This document shows positions 20,188-27,585 of a DNA stretch of 64,000 bases, piece after piece. This stretch comes from Henriciella marina (GTDB lineage Bacteria; Pseudomonadota; Alphaproteobacteria; Caulobacterales; Hyphomonadaceae): the NCBI RefSeq assembly GCF_027213945.1, contig NZ_JAPWGW010000001.1, positions 744,001-808,000 of the forward strand, given 5' to 3'. Numbering within the stretch: the stretch's first letter is position 1; each line of letters starts with the position of its first letter. The notes under the pieces are model-generated. The model ran no database searches. It was not told the origin of the DNA and saw only the letters and a list, made by a program, of their open reading frames with translations. The position numbers and the translations under genes were made by a program.

Positions 20188-21225
20188 ATGAAACTTTTTA
20201 AGTGCCCTCGCTGCAAAGGGACTCTCTACTTCAATAATCGTGCCTGCGGTTGCGGCGCGCAGGTCGCCTTCGACCCGGAAGCTGAAAAGTTCGAGGTTCT
20301 GGACGCTGCATGCGCCAATCGCGAACAGATAGGCTGTAACTGGAAAGCCGCTTCCGGGCAGGGATCGCTTTGCCGGGCCTGTGCCATGACGGAAGTCGTT
20401 CCGGACTCCATGGTGAACACGAATGTGCCACTTTGGGCAGATACAGAGGCAGCAAAGCGCTGGGTTCTGGTCAATCTGGGGCAGTGGGGTTGGCTCAAGT
20501 CTGGTGATCAGGGGCCGTGGCCGCGCTTTCACCTGCTGTCGGAGGTGACATCATCGGGCCCCGCGCCTGTCACCATGGGGCATGCGGACGGCCTGATTAC
20601 AATCAATGTGACGGAGGCTGACCCCGCCCAGCGTGTCGCGCGGCGTGAGAAGCTGAGCGAGCGCTATCGTACGCTGACAGGTCACTTCCGCCATGAACTC
20701 GGCCACTATGTCTTCCAGCGGCTCGTCGAGGATGAGCGTTTCGCGGCCGCGTTCCGCAACCGGTTCGGCGATGAGCGCGCCGATTATGGAGCCGCGCTAT
20801 CCCAACATTATGACAATGGGCCGCCGCAAGGATGGCAGGACAATCACATCACGGAATACGCCTCCAGCCATCCGCATGAAGACTGGGCGGAAACTTTTGC
20901 GCACCTCGTTCACCTCACCGACATGATCGACAGTGCCAACGCGACCGGTCTTCGCCAGTCCAGTACAATGGTGCCGGACCCTTACCGGACAAGCGATGGT
21001 GATGCCGTCATCAGCGCCGGCGCTAATCTTGGTATCGCGTTCAATCATGTGAACCGGTCCATGGGGCTGTTCGATCTTTACCCCTTCGTGATCGCGCCAG
21101 CGGTTCGAGACAAGTTGGCCTTCATACGTGCCGCTGTCGCAGCAGGGCCGCGGGAAAGCGCGAAACCAAAGCGCCGCAACTGGAACCCATTCAAGGCCGC
21201 ACCTGTTAGGGCTGGTCGAACCTGA
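20188..21225 (+). CDS. Putative zinc-binding metallopeptidase with N-terminal zinc ribbon
   Basis: The start at 20188 (MKLFKCPRCKGTLYF) is chosen because the protein begins directly with a zinc ribbon; longer in-frame starts add a non-conserved 57 residues antisense to the neighbour. Of 345 residues, the N-terminal ~65 carry CxxC and CxC pairs (CPRC, CGC, CRAC) and the rest is a gluzincin-like domain with HExxH at 169-173 (HELGHY) and a likely third ligand in HEDWAETFAH. This matches the bacterial family annotated as putative zinc-binding metallopeptidase (DUF/Peptidase_Mx type). No signal peptide, so cytoplasmic. Substrate unknown. It overlaps the following flavoprotein gene by 4 bp. Confidence 0.8.
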   Translation: MKLFKCPRCKGTLYFNNRACGCGAQVAFDPEAEKFEVLDAACANREQIGCNWKAASGQGSLCRACAMTEVVPDSMVNTNVPLWADTEAAKRWVLVNLGQWGWLKSGDQGPWPRFHLLSEVTSSGPAPVTMGHADGLITINVTEADPAQRVARREKLSERYRTLTGHFRHELGHYVFQRLVEDERFAAAFRNRFGDERADYGAALSQHYDNGPPQGWQDNHITEYASSHPHEDWAETFAHLVHLTDMIDSANATGLRQSSTMVPDPYRTSDGDAVISAGANLGIAFNHVNRSMGLFDLYPFVIAPAVRDKLAFIRAAVAAGPRESAKPKRRNWNPFKAAPVRAGRT

Positions 21226-22664
21226 CGGAGCACATTCTGGCTGAGATACATGTAGACGTTGCGATTATTGGTGCGGGTACTGCGGGGCTTGCAGCGGAAA
21301 GAAAGGCGCGCGGCGAGGGCGCCCGAACGCTGCTGATCGATCCTTACTTTGCCGGGACGACGTGTGCGTCTGTCGGGTGTATGCCTTCAAAACTCCTGAT
21401 TGCGGCAGGCAACGCGGCTCATAGTGTGCGCACGGCTGGCGAGTTCGGGGTGGAGGCTGGAGAACCCAAGGTCGATGGCCCAAGGGCCCTGTCCCGCGTG
21501 AGGCGGCTCAGGGACGATTTCGTCTCGGGCGTAAAGAAACAGATCGCCGACCTTCCCGATGGCGTGACGATCAAGGCAACCGCCCGGTTTGTGTCCCCAA
21601 CCGAGCTTTCTCTCGATGACGGCACGCAGGTGCTCGCCAAGGCGATCGTAATTGCGGCGGGCTCCTCGCCTGTTATCCCGACACCATTTGAAGATCTTGG
21701 CGACGTTGTCATCACAAATGAGACCCTGTTTGAGCTGGAAGACCTACCGAAGTCCATCGGCGTGATCGGGGGCGGGCCGCTTGGACTAGAACTGGCGCAG
21801 ACGCTGGCCCGGCTTGGTGTGCAGGTAGAGGTCTTTGACAAAAGCGCCCAGCTTGCAGGCCTTGATGAAGGCGAGCCGGAAACATCGCTACGCCGCGCCC
21901 TGGAGACTGAACTTGGCCTCCACCTCGAGGTCGAGCCCGCGGCGCAACGCAATGACGATGGCAGCGTAACCGTAAACTGGACGGAGAACGGCGAGGCGAG
22001 GGAAGCGCGTTTCGAGAAGCTGATGGTCGCAACGGGCCGCGCCGCGAACCTTGAGGCGCTTGACCTCGAAAAGTCTGGCCTTGAGCTGGATGATGATGGC
22101 GCACCGGTTTTCGATCAAGGAACGCTTCAGTGCGGCCAGTCACCGGTTTTCATCGTCGGCGACGCGAATGGCGCTCGACCCATCCTGCATGAGGCTTCGA
22201 CTGAAGGAACGATAGCCGGCGCCAACGCCGCTTCCTATCCCGATATCAAATCCTTCGAACGCTCGACCCGCCTGCAAGTGATGTTCACCGAGCCGAACAT
22301 GGCAAAGGTCGGCAAGGACCCGGACGAGGATACGATTGTCGGCAAAGTCGACTTCGCTGATCAGGGCCGGGCGCGGGCCATGGCCGTCAATCAGGGTGTC
22401 TGCGAGCTTTATGCGGAGGTGCAAAGCGGCGCGCTAACCGGCGCGACACTGGTGGGCCCCGATGCTGAACACCTCGCTCATCTATTGTGCTGGGAAATCG
22501 AGAATGGATCGAAAGCCAGCGACCTGCTCAACAAGCCGTTCTACCATCCAACACTGGAGGAAGGCCTGAAGACGGCGTTGAAGCAGATATGTCAGGATAT
22601 TGGGCTGCCGAAGCCGGACTCCCGCGATGATGCGGAGCTGCCTGGCGATTTTGGATCAGACTGA
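21222..22664 (+). CDS. Dihydrolipoyl dehydrogenase-like flavoprotein, probable CTG start
   Basis: The frame, open after a TAG near 21209, reads LTEHILAEIHVDVAIIGAGTAGLAAERKARG. The FAD-binding GxGxxG is at residues 17-22, the redox disulfide is TTCASVGCMPSK (C48/C53), the NAD-binding GGGPLGLELAQ lies in the middle, and the C-terminal catalytic pair is H442/E447 (HPTLEEG). At 480 residues it matches lipoamide dehydrogenase length. There is no ATG, GTG or TTG before the Rossmann motif; the first plausible start is CTG at 21222, in a CTGA overlap with the preceding stop, with AGGG 9 nt upstream. The next ATG (21381) would delete the FAD site and the active disulfide. No 2-oxoacid dehydrogenase genes adjoin it, so its partner is unclear. 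Confidence 0.85.
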   Translation: MTEHILAEIHVDVAIIGAGTAGLAAERKARGEGARTLLIDPYFAGTTCASVGCMPSKLLIAAGNAAHSVRTAGEFGVEAGEPKVDGPRALSRVRRLRDDFVSGVKKQIADLPDGVTIKATARFVSPTELSLDDGTQVLAKAIVIAAGSSPVIPTPFEDLGDVVITNETLFELEDLPKSIGVIGGGPLGLELAQTLARLGVQVEVFDKSAQLAGLDEGEPETSLRRALETELGLHLEVEPAAQRNDDGSVTVNWTENGEAREARFEKLMVATGRAANLEALDLEKSGLELDDDGAPVFDQGTLQCGQSPVFIVGDANGARPILHEASTEGTIAGANAASYPDIKSFERSTRLQVMFTEPNMAKVGKDPDEDTIVGKVDFADQGRARAMAVNQGVCELYAEVQSGALTGATLVGPDAEHLAHLLCWEIENGSKASDLLNKPFYHPTLEEGLKTALKQICQDIGLPKPDSRDDAELPGDFGSD

Positions 22665-22672
22665 CGCGCGCC

Positions 22673-23305
22673 TTAATGAAGCGCGCCATTGGAAGAGAAC
22701 TTCTGGGCCTGCTCAATCCATTGTTCGCGCGCTACGCGGCCCTTGAAGGACAGGAACTCATCAATCCAGCCTGCTTCGCCCGCTTCCCAGTTCGCAATTT
22801 GCTTGAAGTGGAAGATGCCGAGCTCATTCAGCGTTTTCGATAGTTTCGGGCCGATACCCTTGATACGGGTGAGGTCGTCGGCCTCGCCTTCGGGCGCCGT
22901 TAGCGCGGTTGGCTGGCGGTAGGCCGCTTCTGCGGCCTCAGCGGTTCTTGCTGCTGCGGTTGGGGTCCTGGGCGCGCTCGGGACATATGGCGCGCCTGGC
23001 TGGCGGCGCAGACTGTCGAACCAGTCCGTCATCATGTCGGCGGGCACGGTTTGCGGCCATCGCATCCAGGCTGGCATCGCCTCGATCAGTTTTGCGGCAT
23101 GTTCCCAGTGTTGAAGATTGAGATCGGCCAGCTTGCGGAAGAGGTCGCGGGTCGCAGCTTCCGGAGCAGCTTCGCCGACGCCTGGCTTCATCGCCATCAT
23201 CGCATCCATCCAGGCTGCGCTTGCACTCTGGCTGAGGTCGCGCCAGGCGGAAAAGGATTCCGACCAGAGCTCAAGCGGGTTCGGCCTTGTCGTCTCTGTG
23301 GTCAT
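22673..23305 (-). CDS. Phasin-like protein with C-terminal helix-hairpin-helix domain
   Basis: The 210-residue protein has an N-terminal helical region (about 10-75: ELWSESFSAWRDLSQSASAAWMDAM) that resembles phasins or PHA-granule-associated proteins, and an Ala/Pro-rich linker (about 105-145). The C-terminal HhH domain (DDLTRIKGIGPKLSKTLNELGIFHFKQIANW, about 150-205) is the type found as a tail on ribosomal, NADH dehydrogenase and polyhydroxyalkanoate-associated proteins in Alphaproteobacteria. It may tether granules or DNA; the role is inferred only. AAAGGAAT precedes the ATG, and a TGC-N3-GCA dyad lies just upstream. It is convergent with the flavoprotein gene, only 8 bp apart. Confidence 0.7.
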   Translation of the reverse strand: MTTETTRPNPLELWSESFSAWRDLSQSASAAWMDAMMAMKPGVGEAAPEAATRDLFRKLADLNLQHWEHAAKLIEAMPAWMRWPQTVPADMMTDWFDSLRRQPGAPYVPSAPRTPTAAARTAEAAEAAYRQPTALTAPEGEADDLTRIKGIGPKLSKTLNELGIFHFKQIANWEAGEAGWIDEFLSFKGRVAREQWIEQAQKFSSNGALH

Positions 23306-23321
23306 GATTATTCCTTTATGC

Positions 23322-23330
23322 TGCGGTGCA
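23322..23330. promoter_or_regulatory. TGC-N3-GCA dyad, possible PhaR-type site
   Basis: TGCGGTGCA, extended to CTGC-GGT-GCAA, sits 17 bp upstream of the phasin-like start. Rhodobacter/Paracoccus PhaR sites have been described as CTGC-N3/4-GCAG. Such a short dyad may occur by chance, so this is a weak call. Confidence 0.25.
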
Positions 23331-23450
23331 ACATACGTCGGTTTTCATCTTTTTTCAAGCGACTGGCGCTAGGCAAGCAATACCCTTCTTTTGTGCCCGG
23401 TTGTTCACCCAGACGCTGGTGCGCGATAAGGGAGGGCGACGGGAGACAGG

Positions 23451-24311
23451 ATGACGAAATCAGACGGGCCCATGACGCAGCAGATGCGGGACGCGCAGGG
23501 GCGGGTGCTCGTTTTCGATTCTGGTATGGGCGGGCTAACCGTGGCCCGCGAAATCAGGCAGATCGCCCCCGCGCTGCAGGTTGATTACGCCGCTGACACC
23601 GGGTTTTTCCCGTATGGCGACAAGAGCGACGAGGCTTTAAGGGCCCGCTTGCCGGAAGTTGCAGCGGCCCTTGTCCGAGAAGCGCGACCGGATGTGTTCG
23701 TGATCGCTTGCAATACGGCAAGTACGCTTGCGCTGGATGACGTACGAGCCCGCCTCGATATTCCAGTGGTTGGCACTGTGCCGGCGATCAAGCCTGCTGC
23801 ATCATTGACCCGCACAGGCGTGATCGGACTGCTTGCGACACCTGGCACGATACGGCGCGCCTACACCGCCAGACTGATCGAGGAATTTGCAAGCGACGTC
23901 ACAGTTATTCTTCATGGCAGCGTGGATCTTGTTCATTTGGCGGAAGCTTTCGCGGCGGGCGAAGCGTACGACGCGCGAGGCTTTGCTGCCGCGCTTGCCC
24001 CGATTTTTAATGCCAGAGATGGCAACATCGTCGACACGATTGTGCTCGCCTGCACCCATTTCCCGCTCGTGCGCGCAAGGCTCGCAGCGGCGGCGCCTGA
24101 CGGCGTGACATTCATCGATTCAGGCGCTGCAATCGCGCGTCAGACCCTGCGTGTCCTCGGAAGTACAGCACTGGCCGGCCGGTCTGAAGAAGCAGGCGGC
24201 CGGCTGTTCATCACGGATGAAGGCAGTGAACATGCCCGCCTTGTAAAAGTCTGTGCGCGTTTTGGATTTGAACGCGTCGGGCCGCCCGTGCTGCTAACAG
24301 CAGAAAGATGA
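23451..24311 (+). CDS. murI: Glutamate racemase
   Basis: This 286-residue MurI makes D-glutamate for peptidoglycan. The substrate site FDSGMGGLT (D23) and both catalytic cysteines, C87 (IACNTAS) and C201 (LACTHFPL), are present, as is the PYGDKS loop. The start at 23451 has GGAG 6 nt upstream; an in-frame ATG a few codons in is also possible. It is followed after 78 bp by the PstS-like gene, which has its own regulatory site. Confidence 0.94.
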   Translation: MTKSDGPMTQQMRDAQGRVLVFDSGMGGLTVAREIRQIAPALQVDYAADTGFFPYGDKSDEALRARLPEVAAALVREARPDVFVIACNTASTLALDDVRARLDIPVVGTVPAIKPAASLTRTGVIGLLATPGTIRRAYTARLIEEFASDVTVILHGSVDLVHLAEAFAAGEAYDARGFAAALAPIFNARDGNIVDTIVLACTHFPLVRARLAAAAPDGVTFIDSGAAIARQTLRVLGSTALAGRSEEAGGRLFITDEGSEHARLVKVCARFGFERVGPPVLLTAER

Positions 24312-24317
24312 CAGCAG

Positions 24318-24335
24318 CAGGCATGTGGCTGTCAC
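24318..24335 (+). promoter_or_regulatory. Possible Pho box upstream of the PstS-like gene
   Basis: CAGGCAT-GTGG-CTGTCAC matches the CTGTCAT-N4-CTGTCAT PhoB box at 11 of 14 positions and lies 54 bp before the ATG of a phosphate-binding-protein gene. Inferred from sequence and context. Confidence 0.5.
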
Positions 24336-24389
24336 AAAAGCCATATAAACGGTAGCCGACGAGACTATCGCAAACTTTAGGACTGCCCC

Positions 24390-25484
24390 ATGCGTACGAT
24401 CTTCCTGGCCCTGTCCGCAGCGTTGCTTGCAAGCGCCTGTGCGCCCAAGACCGACCTGTCGGAAATCGATGCCAGCTCTGGCGAGCTACAGGTCTTCGCG
24501 GCTTCGCCCGATGAAAAAATCCGGATCGTTGGATCATCAACAGTCTCGCCATTCTCGACCACGGTCGCAGAGCAGTTCGGTGCGGTTTCGGAATTCCCTA
24601 CGCCCATCGTTGAGACAACGGGCACCGGCGGCGGCTTTCAGGCCTTCTGTCAGGGCATCGGTCCGAAAGAACCCTCGATCAGCAATGCGTCACGTCCGGT
24701 GAAGGCGTCGGAGCTTGCGCTTTGTGAGCGCCAGGGCGTTACCGAGATTGTTGAGGTCAAGATCGGCTATGACGGGATCGTCCTTGCGAACGCAAAAGGT
24801 TCGCCGACGATGGATATCACAAAGGAAGAGATCTACCGCGCGCTGGCCGAGGAATTGCCGGACGGGAATGGTGGCTGGCAGGACAACCCGAACGAGACCT
24901 GGCAGGATGTGGCAGATCACCTGCCCGACATGCCGATCCTCGTTTCTGGCCCGCCGCCAACTTCAGGCACGCGCGATGCGTTCGCAGAACTCGCAATGGA
25001 GGGCGGCGCTGAAGAAGTGCCAGAGGTTGCTGCGCTCAAGGAAAGCAATCCTGACGAATTCGGGCGGCGTGCAACGACGATCCGCATGGACGGGAAATGG
25101 ATCGACTCTGGTGAGAATGACACGGCGATTGTCCAGACCCTGATGAAGAACCCCGACAGTATCGGCATCATGGGCTTTTCTTTCCTTGAGCAGAACCTCG
25201 ACCGTCTGAAAGGCGCGAGCATTGGCGGACTTGAGCCGAGTTTCGAAAACATTGCGAGCGGCGATTATGGCATTTCACGCTCCATGTTCTTCTATGTGAA
25301 GAAGCAGAATGTGAACCTGGTGCCAGGCCTTACTGATTTCATTTCGGAGTTCACGCAGGAAGATGCCTGGGGACCTACGGGCTACCTCGTCGAAAAGGGC
25401 CTGATCCCGCTTCAGGAAGCCGAACGCGCAGCCGTGCGCGAGCAGGCGCTCGAACTCCAGACAATGGACGCCGCAGAGAGCTAG
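24390..25484 (+). CDS. PstS-like phosphate-binding lipoprotein
   Basis: The 364-residue protein starts with a lipoprotein signal peptide (MRTIFLALSAALLASAC, lipobox ASAC). The body is a PBP-like fold with the phosphate-loop type sequence IVGSSTVSPF (about 50-60), TGTGGGFQAFCQG and SNASRP, and GPPPTSGTRDAF in the middle, all typical of PstS and related phosphate binders. No PstCAB genes adjoin it, so it is either an orphan partner for transporter genes elsewhere or a phosphate sensor/scavenger of the PstS-like group seen in marine Alphaproteobacteria. A likely Pho box lies upstream. The 3' end overlaps the convergent phosphotransferase gene by 4 bp. Confidence 0.85.
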   Translation: MRTIFLALSAALLASACAPKTDLSEIDASSGELQVFAASPDEKIRIVGSSTVSPFSTTVAEQFGAVSEFPTPIVETTGTGGGFQAFCQGIGPKEPSISNASRPVKASELALCERQGVTEIVEVKIGYDGIVLANAKGSPTMDITKEEIYRALAEELPDGNGGWQDNPNETWQDVADHLPDMPILVSGPPPTSGTRDAFAELAMEGGAEEVPEVAALKESNPDEFGRRATTIRMDGKWIDSGENDTAIVQTLMKNPDSIGIMGFSFLEQNLDRLKGASIGGLEPSFENIASGDYGISRSMFFYVKKQNVNLVPGLTDFISEFTQEDAWGPTGYLVEKGLIPLQEAERAAVREQALELQTMDAAES

Positions 25485-26362
25485 ACGCTGAACGAGAGAT
25501 CGTCGAGCAGTTTGCGGCTGCGTTTTTCTATCGGTGTCTTCGTCCCGCGATAAAAGGCGTAGGCGATCACACTGGTCGAAAGCGCCCAGCCGCGCGCGCG
25601 TCGCCAGACTGATTCGGTGATGCCGGAGGCTTTCCAGAAAGCATCCTGCGCTGCGCCTTCAAACAGGGTGAAGCCTGCCATATAGTCTGAAGCCGGGTCT
25701 CCGAGACCTGATAGCCCCCAGTCTATGACGCCGGAAAGCGCACCGTCCTTGATCAGCAAATTGGCGGCATGAAGGTCGCCGTGGATCCACGTCCGATCCT
25801 GTTCGGGGCACGGGGGCGTGTCGAGCGCCGCTTTCCAGATCGCGGCGAGTCCAATGGCATCAAAGTCTTCGGCGACATCAGTAATGGCGCCTCGTGTCGG
25901 TTCATCACGCCGAGCCAGAGCGCAGCCGCGCCAGTGATTGTCGATATTCGGTTCGGCGGCAAAGTCGCGCCTCTGGCCCTGCAGGTCGAGCAGGAAGAGG
26001 GCAAGACGCTTGGCATCTGTTTCGGTGAGCTGATGGCCGCTTGCTTCTGCGCTTTCGCCGTGCAGCCAGCTGCAGACCAGCCAGGGCCATTCTTCGGGGG
26101 CGTCCGTGAGCCCGTTGGCGACAAGCTTCGGTGTCTCCAGCGGCAGATCCTTGAGACTGCGCATCGCAACAGGTTCGCGGTAGGCAAGAGAGGGAATTGC
26201 TTCATGGCGGCGCGCCACACGGAGCGCGTGGCCGTCGCCAACGCGGTAAATGGAATTATCGGTTCCGCCACTGCGAATACGCGAATAATCCTTGTCGGCG
26301 AGAGCCGGCACGGACTCGCCCACAATGCGTTTCAGCGTGTCTATGTCAGGCGGCGTACTCAC
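25481..26362 (-). CDS. Aminoglycoside-phosphotransferase-fold family kinase
   Basis: The 293-residue protein has the APH/choline-kinase catalytic motifs: HGDLHAANLL (Brenner motif, about residue 191) and VIDWGLSGLGDP in place of the usual IDW/DFG, and N-lobe strands around YRVGDGHALRVARR. The family phosphorylates diverse small molecules; nothing here points to antibiotic resistance. It overlaps the upstream glycosyltransferase gene by 4 bp (ATGA), so they are co-transcribed, which may mean a metabolic link to sugar or lipid modification. It converges on the PstS-like gene. Confidence 0.85.
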   Translation of the reverse strand: MSTPPDIDTLKRIVGESVPALADKDYSRIRSGGTDNSIYRVGDGHALRVARRHEAIPSLAYREPVAMRSLKDLPLETPKLVANGLTDAPEEWPWLVCSWLHGESAEASGHQLTETDAKRLALFLLDLQGQRRDFAAEPNIDNHWRGCALARRDEPTRGAITDVAEDFDAIGLAAIWKAALDTPPCPEQDRTWIHGDLHAANLLIKDGALSGVIDWGLSGLGDPASDYMAGFTLFEGAAQDAFWKASGITESVWRRARGWALSTSVIAYAFYRGTKTPIEKRSRKLLDDLSFSV

Positions 26363-27465
26363 CCGGCTTTTGCGTCTGGTGGAAATTTCTTCTTGCGCCG
26401 GCGAAGCCTGATCTTCTGCCAGAAGCGCTTTCGCTCCGGTACCGGAAGCGGGTCGAGATTTTCGATGAAGGCCTCTGCGCAGGCGCGCCAGCTATAGCCT
26501 TCGGCATAGGAGCGCGTGACTTGGCGGTCGAGGTCGAGGCAGGCTTTGCAGGCGATTTCGAGATCTTCATCGATGACGCCCGCATCCGAGCCGGGGATGA
26601 TGTCCCGCGGCCCGGGGGCGTTATAGGCCGCAACAGGCGTGCCCGAGGCCATGGCCTCGAGGATGACGAGGCCAAACGTGTCAGTGAGGCTTGGAAAGCA
26701 GAAGACGTCAGCGCTTGCAAAACAGGTGGCGAGCTCTTCATTGAACCGTGCACCGAGGAATTTCACTTCCGGATAGCGGCGCTTCAGCTCCTGCAGCTGC
26801 GGTCCCTCACCAACGATAACCTTGGTGCCGGGCAGGTCGAGCTCTGCGAAAGCCTCGATATTCTTCTCAACGGCGACGCGGCCGACATTCAGGAAGATCG
26901 GGCGCGGCAGGCCTTCGAACGGATCGCCGGGCTGGCCTTCCTCAATACGGCGCGAGGGATGGAAGAGGTCGACATCGACGCCGCGTGTCCATGAGACGAC
27001 ATTGTTGAAGCCGTGCTCTTCAAGCTCTTCGCGCATTGAGGGTGTCGCGACCATGACTTTGCCGGAGTATTTGTGGAACCAGCGCACATAGCTGTAGCCC
27101 CACGAAGTCGGCACCGGAAAACGGGCCGACACATATTCGGGAAAACGTGTGTGGTATGACGTCGAGAAAGGGTGCTTTTCCTTCAGGCACATGGCACGGC
27201 CAGCGAGGCCAAGCGTGCCTTCGGTCGCTATGTGGACCGCATCCGGCTGGAAGCTTTCAAAACGTTCGGAAATCTTGTTGCGGGCAAAAAGCGCGAGCTG
27301 AATCTCGCTATAGGTTGGCAGCGGCATGGTCAGAAAGTCATCAGCAGGCGAGACCACCTCCCATTCATGGCCCATTTCCTCGCACTCGGCGATGACACGT
27401 TTCATGGTCCGGACGACGCCATTCACCTGTGGTTCCCAGGCGTCTGTGATAAGCATGATGCGCAT
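26359..27465 (-). CDS. GT4-family glycosyltransferase
   Basis: This 368-residue GT-B enzyme starts with the GT4 N-domain glycine loop (MRIMLITDAWEPQVNGVVRTMKRV). The C-domain has the EX7E nucleotide-sugar site (PSLTDTFGLVILEAMASGTPVAA, about 240-262). It resembles the mannosyl/sulfoquinovosyl-transferase-like group that adds a hexose to a diacylglycerol or phosphatidylinositol-type acceptor; this assignment of acceptor is only inference. Immediately downstream and overlapping is the kinase-fold gene. It diverges from putA with 120 bp between. Confidence 0.88.
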   Translation of the reverse strand: MRIMLITDAWEPQVNGVVRTMKRVIAECEEMGHEWEVVSPADDFLTMPLPTYSEIQLALFARNKISERFESFQPDAVHIATEGTLGLAGRAMCLKEKHPFSTSYHTRFPEYVSARFPVPTSWGYSYVRWFHKYSGKVMVATPSMREELEEHGFNNVVSWTRGVDVDLFHPSRRIEEGQPGDPFEGLPRPIFLNVGRVAVEKNIEAFAELDLPGTKVIVGEGPQLQELKRRYPEVKFLGARFNEELATCFASADVFCFPSLTDTFGLVILEAMASGTPVAAYNAPGPRDIIPGSDAGVIDEDLEIACKACLDLDRQVTRSYAEGYSWRACAEAFIENLDPLPVPERKRFWQKIRLRRRKKKFPPDAKAG

Positions 27466-27585
27466 CTATACTCCTTGCCGCATGGCTGCGTGGTCCCACT
27501 TTTAGAGACATGCAGTCCGGCGTAAACCCGCCTTACGGTTTGCGATAGGATGATCGTGCAGGACCGGCCGACTACGGAGGACATT

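Noticed and set aside
25481-26362. Antibiotic (aminoglycoside) resistance gene
   Set aside because: The APH fold covers many kinases, and the gene is coupled to a glycosyltransferase with no resistance context.
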